This document shows, piece after piece, positions 1-8,800 of a stretch of 64,000 nucleotides of DNA. A program made the translations under genes and the position numbers. The notes under the pieces were generated by a model. The model worked only from the letters and a program-made list of their open reading frames with translations. It was not told the origin of the DNA and searched no databases. Source of the DNA: Rickettsia typhi (GTDB taxonomy: Bacteria; Pseudomonadota; Alphaproteobacteria; Rickettsiales; Deianiraeaceae); the NCBI GenBank assembly GCA_945898725.1, contig CAMDIK010000001.1, positions 1 through 64,000 on the forward strand. The letters are read 5' to 3'. Every line of letters begins with the position of its first letter. The first letter of the stretch is position 1.

Positions 1-9
1 TGGGCGAAA

Positions 10-255
10 ATGGCAAGTAAAAAAGCCGGTGGAAGTAGTAGAAACGGGCGAGATTCGGCTGGGCGAAGACTGGGAGTTAAAAAATTTGGCGGCGAATCTG
101 TGATTTCCGGCAATATAATAATTCGTCAAAGGGGTACAAAATGGCACCCTGGTGCGAATGTTGGAATAGGTCGCGACCACACTATTTTCTCGGTAGTTAC
201 TGGAAAAGTTGTATTTTCAAAGAAGTGCGGAAAGACTGTTGTGGGGGTGGAGTAG
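10..255 (+). CDS. rpmA: 50S ribosomal protein bL27
   Basis: bL27 is a small basic protein of the large ribosomal subunit whose N-terminus reaches the peptidyl-transferase centre. The 81-residue product has the family start [16 protein letters not shown] and the conserved core with [19 protein letters not shown], and its length is normal. The ATG at 10 gives the canonical N-terminus with no extension. Its usual partner rplU would lie just upstream, outside the window. It is followed by the promoter of an unrelated orphan gene, so it is probably the last gene of its operon. Confidence 0.95.
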   Translation: MASKKAGGSSRNGRDSAGRRLGVKKFGGESVISGNIIIRQRGTKWHPGANVGIGRDHTIFSVVTGKVVFSKKCGKTVVGVE

Positions 256-272
256 GATTGTTTTAAAATATC

Positions 273-301
273 TTGACACCAAGTAATATATATGGTATAA
301 T
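273..301 (+). promoter_or_regulatory. Consensus sigma70-type promoter of the OTU-like orphan
   Basis: A perfect -35 box TTGACA (273-278), a 17-bp spacer and a perfect -10 box TATAAT (296-301). Transcription should begin near 308, giving a leader of about 23 nt before the ATG at 331, without a Shine-Dalgarno sequence. Confidence 0.8.
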
Positions 302-330
302 GATAGCATCATTGTATTTTGTATATATCT

Positions 331-2637
331 ATGAATAGTACTCACGCCCAATCTAATATTCCACACGCAAATCTCAACGCAGATGCTAGTGAGAATGAAG
401 TTATAATACAACCCTTAAAACAATTCACAACATCAGGAGTTGGAAATTCTTGCCTTTTAGAGAGTATTCTTGGCGGGGTGGATGATGATGGGGTGGTTAG
501 TTATCCCAAAGTACATGAAATGAAGAATGATTTGCTTTTTCAAGTAGGTGAATTTGCAAAAAATAAACTTGCACTCATTCATGATGGCAAGCTTGTGGAT
601 ATTCTTAAAATAGAATTGATATGCACACTTCACATAGCAATGGATCTGTGGGAGCTGGCAGTAAGTCGTCGTCTACTTAGAGGCTCTTTTCCTGTTAACT
701 TGGGCAATACAATGGCAAGTCTTGATTTGAAAGCGGTTCATAGTGAAGGAGGGGGGGGTGCGAAATTCTCTTTAGATAAAACATCGCTAGGCGATTTAGA
801 GCAGATACTTAAATTTACATCAACCCATATGGATATACTGGAAAATGAAATGTTATCTATAGCTTTTGCTTATTTTCTTTCACAGATATTGGAAATTAAC
901 ATTATTGTAATGTCCAGCGACAAAAAAGCGCAGGTGTTTCCAAAGGATAATTGTCTAAGTTACCTAGCCATATACTATGAAAATAGGCATTTTATGAAAA
1001 TGAAGATCCATGAATCTCTAATCCCAACGCATAATATGTGGCTGGAGGAGAAGGTAGACTTGCCTACAAAACTAACGAAAGATGTTATAAAAATACTCAG
1101 ACTTAATCCAGAACGCTTTTGCGAACTTTTCGATGGCGAATACTTTGGTATATATGGCGATGACGATCCTTGTAAGTCAATAAATACAGAGGCGAGAGTT
1201 AAAATGGTCGGACGAATTTCTAGCAATCTGTCAGATTTAAAACTAAACCAATATATAAAATCTTTTTCCCCAATGGGTATGTTTTCTCAAGATAGTGGAG
1301 TGAAAAAGAGTAATGCAGATCTTATAACACCTGTTGTAAAAAATGCATTCTGCGGTTGGCAAGGGGTAGATGCTCTGCGTAAGTATGGATACGCTCATTT
1401 TAAAATGATAACAACAACAGAGAGTGGCGAGAGCAAGACATTAATTCTTATGATTAGCCTGAGTGAAAATACGCTAATGGTGCTATCAGACGAAATAAAC
1501 GATCGACATCACATACTTACAGCTGATATGCGTAATAAAATATGTCAAATAAAAGAAATTGGTACTGGCAATCTTGATCCCATGTGCAAAAAGATAGCAA
1601 TGTGCATATGTCCAGATTGCAAAAAGATTGCATATCTGTCTTATGAACAAGTGTTAAACTTTGACCCCAAAAATCCGCCAGCGCAATCCAAAGAATCCAT
1701 AGCACCAACAGAGGCAAGCGTGTCTGCTCGCTTTAGCTTAATTCACGGCACTTCCACAACATTCGATGAGTTTAAAAACCTCAGTGCGTTTTCCCCTCAA
1801 AGGCTGGCGGCAATGGGTATACAACCCATAAAAGCATTCACCGTCATACAAGATTACATGAGACAGAAAGGAGAAGCAGCGGGGAATTTGTTCTTTATAA
1901 TTTACCCATCTAATCGCGACTTGGTAAGCACGCATCCTAGCGGCGTCTCACTAGTCGTCCCAGTTATATTCGGCGCCGAAATATCAATAGTCAGCGTAAA
2001 CGCTAAATGGACCGGGAATGACGAAATAACTTTTACCTCCACTGATAATGCAGATCCGGGTTATATTTTTCAGAGCAAAGCCGCTTCGTGTGACATCTTA
2101 CCTCTCGCCCGGAAAGTAGCAGAAGAGGTTGAAAAAACTCTACATCGATTCCACCCCTCTTTTATCACCCGTGACAAGAACAATAAACTATTGTGTGGGC
2201 TACATTTTTCAGTACCATTAATTGATGTAACGCGTTTCCAGGCAACCCTAAAAAATCACAAGGTAATACCACCTGTTCTAAAAGAGGTGCTAGATTTTAG
2301 TAATTGGGATATAGTCACTGCAACTCAAAATTATAAAGAAGCTGCCGAAGTAACTTCGACGTCATTTATAGACACAATACATTCCTTTAAAAATGATCCT
2401 CATTTAATAATTCATGTTTCCCAAAGAATAGCGATGTCTAATATGAAAAAAACATCAGCGATCAAGTTTAGTGATTTTACATCACGCAAGAATAAAGTAC
2501 CATTTGCTGAGATAATATCGCAGACAGCTAAGTTGCCACATTGCTTTGTAAGTATAGAAAACAATAATGAAGTGCATTGTAAAGCAATGGAGTTACACTG
2601 TACTCTAAACAAAGCGCAAACAGGGATGAGGAGGTAA
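331..2637 (+). CDS. Orphan protein with OTU-like cysteine protease N-terminal domain
   Basis: The product has 768 residues from the ATG at 331; an in-frame TTG at 319 is less likely given the promoter and short leader. I recognise no full-length homologue. Residues about 30-226 look like an OTU-family deubiquitinase: GNSCLLESIL (Cys41) resembles the OTU nucleophile motif (DGNCLFRAL type). About 180 residues later, a hydrophobic helix, a strand (INIIVM) and IYYENRHFMKM (His220) resemble the C-terminal strand with the catalytic His. The usual Asp before the Cys motif is replaced (SGVGNSC). Residues 419-430 hold a Cys cluster C-x5-C-x-C-x2-C that might bind metal. The remaining 340 residues are unrecognised. 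There is no signal peptide or clear membrane segment, and the protein ends in a basic MRR. It contains a G8 tract at 751-758. Inference: a candidate secreted effector acting on host ubiquitin. The OTU call is motif-based only. Confidence 0.6.
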   Translation: MNSTHAQSNIPHANLNADASENEVIIQPLKQFTTSGVGNSCLLESILGGVDDDGVVSYPKVHEMKNDLLFQVGEFAKNKLALIHDGKLVDILKIELICTLHIAMDLWELAVSRRLLRGSFPVNLGNTMASLDLKAVHSEGGGGAKFSLDKTSLGDLEQILKFTSTHMDILENEMLSIAFAYFLSQILEINIIVMSSDKKAQVFPKDNCLSYLAIYYENRHFMKMKIHESLIPTHNMWLEEKVDLPTKLTKDVIKILRLNPERFCELFDGEYFGIYGDDDPCKSINTEARVKMVGRISSNLSDLKLNQYIKSFSPMGMFSQDSGVKKSNADLITPVVKNAFCGWQGVDALRKYGYAHFKMITTTESGESKTLILMISLSENTLMVLSDEINDRHHILTADMRNKICQIKEIGTGNLDPMCKKIAMCICPDCKKIAYLSYEQVLNFDPKNPPAQSKESIAPTEASVSARFSLIHGTSTTFDEFKNLSAFSPQRLAAMGIQPIKAFTVIQDYMRQKGEAAGNLFFIIYPSNRDLVSTHPSGVSLVVPVIFGAEISIVSVNAKWTGNDEITFTSTDNADPGYIFQSKAASCDILPLARKVAEEVEKTLHRFHPSFITRDKNNKLLCGLHFSVPLIDVTRFQATLKNHKVIPPVLKEVLDFSNWDIVTATQNYKEAAEVTSTSFIDTIHSFKNDPHLIIHVSQRIAMSNMKKTSAIKFSDFTSRKNKVPFAEIISQTAKLPHCFVSIENNNEVHCKAMELHCTLNKAQTGMRR
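751..758 (+). repeat. Poly-G tract (G8) in the OTU-like orphan
   Basis: Eight consecutive G within the coding sequence, encoding part of a Gly run. It is one of a set of 7-9 nt G tracts concentrated in the orphan genes, and a possible slippage site. Confidence 0.7.
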
Positions 2638-2658
2638 TTTGTTAACTGCAATCCACCT

Positions 2659-3183
2659 CTACCCTTCACGTAGTATCTTTTTTTGAAGTTGTAAAATACC
2701 ATAAAGAAGCGCTTCAGCCGTGGGTGGGCAACCGGGAACGTAAACATCCACGGGAACTATTCTGTCACACCCGCGAACAACTGAATAGGAATAATGGTAA
2801 TATCCACCGCCGTTTGCGCACGATCCCATGGAAATAACCCAGCGCGGTTCTGCCATTTGGTCGTAAACTTTTCGCAAAATTGGTGCCATTTTATTTGTTA
2901 AAGTTCCGGCAACAATCATAACATCACTTTGCCTTGGAGATGCGCGAAAAACCAGCCCGAATTTGTCTAAATCGTAACGAGATCCGGCAACTTGCATCAT
3001 TTCAACGGCGCAGCAGGCAAGCCCAAAAGTCATAGGCCAAAGAGAGCCGGTTTGCGCCCATTTTACAAGTTTGTCCATACTGGCTATCAAAAACCCGTCA
3101 TTATTAATACTTGTAATGGCAGATTTGATTATAGAATCATTATAATCAGCCTTTGAATACACTAAATTTTCTTTATTTTCCAC
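2659..3183 (-). CDS. nuoB: NADH-quinone oxidoreductase subunit B
   Basis: NuoB carries the N2 iron-sulfur cluster of complex I, the last redox centre before quinone, on the cytoplasmic arm. The 174-residue product shows all cluster regions: [10 protein letters not shown] (tandem Cys), [11 protein letters not shown] and [11 protein letters not shown]. The N-terminal 35 residues are variable, as usual. It stands alone here, convergent with the preceding orphan and divergent from ychF. In many alphaproteobacteria nuoB lies inside a nuoA-N cluster, so its isolation suggests the complex I genes are scattered in this genome. Confidence 0.95.
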   Translation of the reverse strand: MENKENLVYSKADYNDSIIKSAITSINNDGFLIASMDKLVKWAQTGSLWPMTFGLACCAVEMMQVAGSRYDLDKFGLVFRASPRQSDVMIVAGTLTNKMAPILRKVYDQMAEPRWVISMGSCANGGGYYHYSYSVVRGCDRIVPVDVYVPGCPPTAEALLYGILQLQKKILREG

Positions 3184-3290
3184 GATAACAACCGAAATCT
3201 ATATAGAATAAAAAGGTTTTTTTACAATTGTCAATAAAAGTCTTTATTTTTATTTTTAAATGGCTACAAATAGTGAAAATTTATAGAAAT

Positions 3291-4385
3291 ATGCCGTTAA
3301 ACTGTGGAATTGTTGGACTTCCAAACGTGGGGAAATCAACATTATTTAATGCAATCACCAATACAACTAACGCGCAATCGGCAAATTACCCTTTTTGCAC
3401 AATAGAGCCAAATACGGGAATTGTGCCCGTGGCAGATGCGCGCCTAAACCAGATTGCAAAAATCGCCGGTTCGGAAAAAATTATCCCCAATACAATCGAG
3501 GTTGTGGACATAGCCGGGCTTGTAAAAGGTGCAAGCAAGGGCGAGGGGCTGGGCAATCAATTCCTTGGAAATATAAGGCAAACTGACGCAATTTTGCACA
3601 TAGTTCGCTGTTTTGAAGACGCAGATATAATACACGTTGACGGAAAAGTTGACCCGCTTCGAGATATAGAAGTTATTGACACGGAACTGCTTTTGGCGGA
3701 CATGGCAAGTTTGCAAAAACGCCTGGAAAATACTCAAAAAAAAGCAAAAACAGCTAAGGGATTAGACGGCGAAATTGACGTCATAAAAACCCTGCTTTCT
3801 GAAATGAATTCAGGCATAATGGCAAGCAAAATTCAATTTGCAAATGAAGAATTGATTATCAAAAAAAGCTTGCAGTTAATCACGGATAAACCGGTTATAA
3901 TAATTTGCAATACGGACGAAAATGGGCTGAAAAATGGCAACAATCTTATCAAGGAAGTGCAGAATTTTGCAAGCAACAACGGGCTTAAATCTGCAGTAAT
4001 ATGCGCGAAACTTGAGGCAGAATTATCAGAATTTTCCGAGAGCGAAAAAATGTCTATGCTGGCGGAACTTGGCGCGCAATCCACGGGTTTGGAGCAAATT
4101 GCAAAACTTGGATTCGACACGCTAGGGTTGATAAGTTTTTTCACCGCCGGACCAAAAGAGGCAAGGGGTTGGAATTTGAAATCAGGAAGTTTTGCGCCTC
4201 AGGCGGCCGGCGTAATTCACACCGATTTTGAAAAAGGCTTTATTAAGGCCGAAACTATGAGTTTTGACGACTATATAAAATACAATGGCGAATCCGGCGC
4301 CCGCCAAAATGGCAAATTCCGCTTGGAAGGCAGAGATTATGTTGTTCAAGATGGGGATGTGATGCATTTCAAATTTAATGTTTAA
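3291..4385 (+). CDS. ychF: Redox-regulated ATPase YchF (OLA1 family)
   Basis: YchF/OLA1 is a universally conserved P-loop NTPase of the Obg branch that binds ribosomes and prefers ATP. From the ATG at 3291 the product is 364 residues, the usual length, and begins MPLNCGIVGLPNVGKSTLFN (Walker A). The switch II region follows as EVVDIAGLVKGASKGEGLG, then a coiled coil (residues about 125-165) and the C-terminal TGS domain with the typical ending. An earlier in-frame TTG start at 3228 would add 21 hydrophobic residues not seen in the family. The next gene, rimM, follows within a few bases, so the two are probably cotranscribed. Confidence 0.95.
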   Translation: MPLNCGIVGLPNVGKSTLFNAITNTTNAQSANYPFCTIEPNTGIVPVADARLNQIAKIAGSEKIIPNTIEVVDIAGLVKGASKGEGLGNQFLGNIRQTDAILHIVRCFEDADIIHVDGKVDPLRDIEVIDTELLLADMASLQKRLENTQKKAKTAKGLDGEIDVIKTLLSEMNSGIMASKIQFANEELIIKKSLQLITDKPVIIICNTDENGLKNGNNLIKEVQNFASNNGLKSAVICAKLEAELSEFSESEKMSMLAELGAQSTGLEQIAKLGFDTLGLISFFTAGPKEARGWNLKSGSFAPQAAGVIHTDFEKGFIKAETMSFDDYIKYNGESGARQNGKFRLEGRDYVVQDGDVMHFKFNV

Positions 4386-4386
4386 T

Positions 4387-4908
4387 ATGCAAAAATTGGA
4401 GAAAATCGCAACAATTATAGGGGCTTTTGGAATTAGGGGGCAGGTGAAAATTTTCTCCGAAGTGCTGGAATTGCATAAATTTAAGCCGTTTTTAAAGGAT
4501 TCTAACTTAAATTCCGTAAAATTTACCAGCTGCAACCAACATAAAGGTGATATTTGGCTGGGGAAAATTGAGGGAATTGAAACTTGCAATCAGGCAGAAA
4601 GCCTTATAAATACAGAGCTTTTTGCGCATCAAGATGAATTTCCTGCTAGGCGTGATGGTTATTACAACTTTCAGTTGATAAATCTGCAGGTTTTGGAGGA
4701 GAATTCCCTAAAAAACCTGGGTTTTGTGCAGAATGTGCTTGATTTTAAGCACACCAAACTTTTGGAAATTCAGTTGCAAGATTTGAATTTTTCGCGCGGA
4801 AATATTTCGCAAAATATGCTATATATAGATATAAAGGAAATTATTAGCTTGGAAAATAACACCATTATTGTTAAGGAAATTACGGAAATTATCAATGCAG
4901 ATCAGTAG
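4387..4908 (+). CDS. rimM: Ribosome maturation factor RimM
   Basis: RimM helps assemble the 30S subunit head around protein uS19. The product is about 173 residues and starts MQKLEKIATIIGAFGIRGQV, matching the family N-terminus (GxIxGAxGIRGEVKV). A PRC-barrel-like second half ends in the common strand IKEIISLENNTIIVKEI. An ATG 9 nt upstream at 4378, overlapping ychF, is an alternative start. The usual neighbours trmD and rplS are absent; secE follows after 80 nt. Confidence 0.9.
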   Translation: MQKLEKIATIIGAFGIRGQVKIFSEVLELHKFKPFLKDSNLNSVKFTSCNQHKGDIWLGKIEGIETCNQAESLINTELFAHQDEFPARRDGYYNFQLINLQVLEENSLKNLGFVQNVLDFKHTKLLEIQLQDLNFSRGNISQNMLYIDIKEIISLENNTIIVKEITEIINADQ

Positions 4909-4987
4909 AAAATTGAGAAAGTAAAAAAATGCTTGTAAAATAAAAAATAAGCTTTATTACGTTAGTAGATTTTTGTGTTTACGTCCG

Positions 4988-5155
4988 GTGAAAGCTACTC
5001 TGCTTAGTATTAAAAGTGAATTTGGAAAGATGAAATCCCCTACTCGTAAGGAGGTTTTGCACTCTTCTGGTATACTTTTAATTTTTGTTTTAGTGTCAGC
5101 AATTTTACTTGGAGTATTGGACTATTTTTCATCGTTTATTTTATTATTATTTTAG
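4988..5155 (+). CDS. secE: Preprotein translocase subunit SecE
   Basis: SecE is the small clamp subunit of the SecYEG channel in the inner membrane. The peptide has the family signature: an amphipathic segment with SPTRKEVLHSS followed by a single transmembrane helix (ILLIFVLVSAILLGVLDYF). A GTG at 4988 gives 55 residues beginning (M)KATLLSIKSEFGKM, close to other short SecE proteins. A TTG at 4973 would add five residues. nusG starts 5 nt after the stop, the classical secE-nusG pair. Confidence 0.9.
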   Translation: MKATLLSIKSEFGKMKSPTRKEVLHSSGILLIFVLVSAILLGVLDYFSSFILLLF

Positions 5156-5159
5156 TTCC

Positions 5160-5729
5160 ATGTCGCAGGATAATTTTAGATGGTATACAATTTTCGTTCA
5201 ACCCAAATCTGAGGATACGATAGCGAAAAAGATGATCTTAACAGCAGAAAAAAAGTTTGGAGATCGTTATGCGCATTTTTTTGGAGAGGTTTTTATTCCA
5301 AAATTTACAGGCTCTTCCACGCAAGGTGGTGAAAAAAGAGAGGTTAAAAATACAGCATATCCTGGATATATTTTTGCATCCTTAAACTTAAATGACCTAG
5401 ACGCGCGAGACGTTATTGCCTGCATAAACAGTATAGAGGGCGTAAAAAGCTTCCTTACAACAAGCTCTGGCAAACCAAAACCCCTTAGTAAAAAAGAATA
5501 TGAAGATTTAATCGCCTCAATATCCGTGGCAAGTAATCAAACATCTTCAAAAAATAGCTTTAGAATTGGTGACATTATCAAGCTAAAAGAGGGTTCATTT
5601 AAAGAATTTGACGGTATTATCACAGGAATGAGCGATGATAAATCAACTTTCACAATCAAAATTCAAGTTTTTGGCAGGGATATAGAGGTAAAAGTTGGAC
5701 CTGACGGCATGGAGCGTAAAGTTTTATAA
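5160..5729 (+). CDS. nusG: Transcription termination/antitermination factor NusG
   Basis: NusG bridges RNA polymerase with Rho or the ribosome. From the ATG at 5160 the product has 189 residues: an NGN domain beginning FRWYTIFVQPKSEDTIAKKM, a central PGYIFASL segment, and a C-terminal KOW domain with GDIIKLKEGSFKEFDGIITG. An earlier TTG at 5109 lies within secE and would add unrelated residues. The usual downstream genes rplK-rplA are missing; the end of leuS on the opposite strand follows. Confidence 0.95.
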   Translation: MSQDNFRWYTIFVQPKSEDTIAKKMILTAEKKFGDRYAHFFGEVFIPKFTGSSTQGGEKREVKNTAYPGYIFASLNLNDLDARDVIACINSIEGVKSFLTTSSGKPKPLSKKEYEDLIASISVASNQTSSKNSFRIGDIIKLKEGSFKEFDGIITGMSDDKSTFTIKIQVFGRDIEVKVGPDGMERKVL

Positions 5730-5779
5730 TAACCCATATATAGAGATATTTAGGTATAGATTTTAATTTTTTACTTACC

Positions 5780-5839
5780 AAATTAACACAATTTTCATCA
5801 GAAATCTCGACTGGAACAACAATTTCAGCGTGCACTTTT
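5780..5839 (-). repeat. Degenerate copy of the leuS 3' end, downstream of its stop
   Basis: This 60-bp segment matches 5945-6004, inside the leuS C-terminal coding region, with three mismatches. The offset is 165 bp, exactly 55 codons. Read on the minus strand it continues in frame after the leuS stop at 5845-5847 and encodes KVHAEIVVPVEISDENCVNL, against KVRAEIVVPVEISDENCVNL inside the protein. It is the remnant of an in-frame tandem duplication of the leuS C-terminus. Confidence 0.85.
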
Positions 5840-5844
5840 GCTGC

Positions 5845-8800
5845 TTAAACGACAGAAATACTAACCAATCTACCTTTTACAACTACCGTTTTCTTAATTG
5901 TGCCACCACAAATATATTTCTGCACATTCGGCTCTTGAATTGCTAAATTAACACAATTTTCATCAGAAATTTCGACTGGAACAACAATTTCCGCGCGCAC
6001 TTTTCCATTAACCTGAACCGCCATTTTTACCGTACTTTCCTTGATAAAATCCGAGTCAAACTGCGGGTAATTTTCCAGGGAGATGTTAAGCATTGCAGAA
6101 ATTTCGCTGCAAATATGTGGTATAATCGGGTTTAGTAGCAAAATTACCACACGAAAAGCTTCAAAAATTACTGGGTGATTCGCGGAATTTGTAAAATCCA
6201 TGGCATCAATTGCATTGTGAAGCTCGCGAACTTTGGCGATGGTCTTGTTAAAACCGAATTTTTCCATCTGAAACCTTGCTTCTTGAATAGTTTTATGCGT
6301 TTTTCGATATAGATCAGACTGCTTATCAAGCGGTAGATCGTTCTTCATTAACAGTAAATTATTAGCCATTTTCCACAATTTATTAACATATTTCAAGCAC
6401 ACTTCAACGCCATTTGACGACCATTCCAAGTCTCTATCTACAGGCGAATCTGATAGCATAAATAACCGGATAGCATCCGCACCGTAAAGCTCCAAAACAT
6501 CTGCAGGATCGACTACATTTCGCTTAGATTTGCTCATTTTTATCACATCTCCCGGAACAATTTCTTGATTCGTTGTTTCATGGTAAAATTTGCCATCTTT
6601 TTTGTAAATTTCTGACGGATATACCCAGTTTCCCACAGAATCTCGATAAGTTCTATGTAACACCATACCCTGATTTAGCAATCTTGCGAAAGGTTCGTTG
6701 TTATTTTTCAAGTCTCCGCCGGCGAAATAACCGCATCGCGCAAGGGCTTTTGTGAAAAATCTAGCATAAAGCAGGTGCATCACAGCATGTTCGGCGCCGC
6801 CAATATACTGATCAACCGGCATTAGATTTTTTGCAACCAGAGGGTCAAATGCCAATTCGCTATTTTTCGGGTCAAGAAATCTCAAAAAGTACCAAGAAGA
6901 CTCAAAAAAAGTATCAAAAGTGTCGGTTTCGCGCACTGCTTTTTCACCGCAAACCGGGCAGGCACAATATTTCCAAGTTGGGTGGTTTGCAAGTGGATTT
7001 CCACGCCCGTCGAACACTACATCTTCGGGTAATTTTACCGGTAAATTCGAAACTTTTTCAGGAACAGTTCCGCATTTTTCACAATAAACAACGGGAATTG
7101 GACAACCCCAATAACGCTGGCGAGAAACCCCCCAATCTTTCAAGCGATATGTGATTTTTTCTTTAGCTTTACTCGATTTTTCTAGCATTTCTAGCATTTT
7201 TTTCTTTGCGCTGCCACTTGGAAGATTGTTCAAAAAGCAGGAATTTACTGCAAAACCCTGATCGCACATGGGTTTTTTGCAATTTTCACTCAAATTCGCT
7301 CTCTCCAAAATAAAGCACAATTCTTCGCCGAATTTTTCAAAATTTCCACGTAAATACGGCATAAATCCACATTTTTCAAGCACAGATTTGCTGACGCAAT
7401 TTTTCGGGTCAATTACCGCAACGATGCGTGATTTTCCAAGTTTTATAAGGGAAAATTCGCAAATTGCACGCAAAATTTCACTGCCAAACCCCTGCCCCCG
7501 ATGTTTTTTCTTGATAAAATAGGTAAATTCGGTCTCTTGTGTGGCGAAAAATCTGCCTCCACCCTGGTTGTCAAAATCGCCAATTTGCGCCCGCCCAATA
7601 AATTCGCCGGTTTTCCTGTCTCTAATGGTAAATTTTACGCACCCGTGCTGCACACCTACATCATTTTTTGCATTCAATTCATACCCTTGAAAAAATTTCA
7701 AGTCATCAGATTCAGCGTACATTTGAGCAATTTCTGCCTCATCATTTTCGCATGATAGTTGAATTAATAGCCTATCTGTAGCGATATTTTGTTCAGGAAA
7801 TTCGTAAAAACTAAACTCACCCTCGGTTTCAATTTGCCCTATATATTTAAAGCCAATTTTCTCCAAAACCCGCTTCGATGCTAGGTTTTCCGGCTTGTGA
7901 GTTGCTAAAATTCGCGCATTTTCCTTGCATTTTTGCAGATATTTCACAGCGCCAATTGCCACTTCAGTTGCAATTCCGCGATTTTGAAACTTGAAAAGCA
8001 TAGCATAGCCAAGGTCTATGTCATTTTTTCCATAGAAATTAAGGGTTTTTTGGCTGTGTTCGCAGTCTATATTCACCTTTCCAACAAATTCACGGCTAGT
8101 TTTATCGATGATCGCGAAGGTGGAGAATTTTCCGTTAAAATTCACGTAATTTTCCAGCTTTTTTGCGGTATTTTTCTCGCAACCAAGGGCAATTTCGCAA
8201 TCGCTATAAGGGGTAAACGGGTTATTCCAAAGCTCTTTTTCAAGCGCCAAAAATGCAGCAAAATCTTCATTTGCAAACTTCCGCACATAGAATCTATCTG
8301 TTTCAAAAACCACGTTTTTCTCAATGGATACAACGTTTTTTATGGGAAGATTGTATTTTTTTGCGAACTCAAAATCGCGCTCGTCGTGCGCCGGGCAGCC
8401 AAAAACCGCCCCGGTTCCATATTCCATAAGCACAAAATTGGCTATCCAGACTGGGATTTTCCTATTTTCAACCTCAAAACCCTCAGATTTTGCAAGGGAA
8501 ATTGCAGGATTTTCAACGTAAATTCCGGTAAATACGCCCTCTTTTTCGCGTAATTCAATTTCCGCCTCTGAAACACCTCCAAGCTTGCATTTTTTAATAA
8601 ATTCGGCGATTTTCGCGTCATTTTTCGCCAATTCCTGCGCAATTGGATGATCAGGCGCGATTGCAACAAAACTGCACCCAAAAAGCGTATCAATCCTCGT
8701 TGTAAAAACTGTAATTTTCCTCGGCGAATGCTGGGTTTTTGATGATTTAAAGTCTGTTTTATTTAGCACAAAACGCCTCTCCTTTCCGTATTTATCGGTT

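Noticed and set aside
2412..2747. 111-codon minus-strand frame overlapping the OTU-like gene and nuoB
   Set aside because: It overlaps two real genes, has no promoter and no recognisable sequence.
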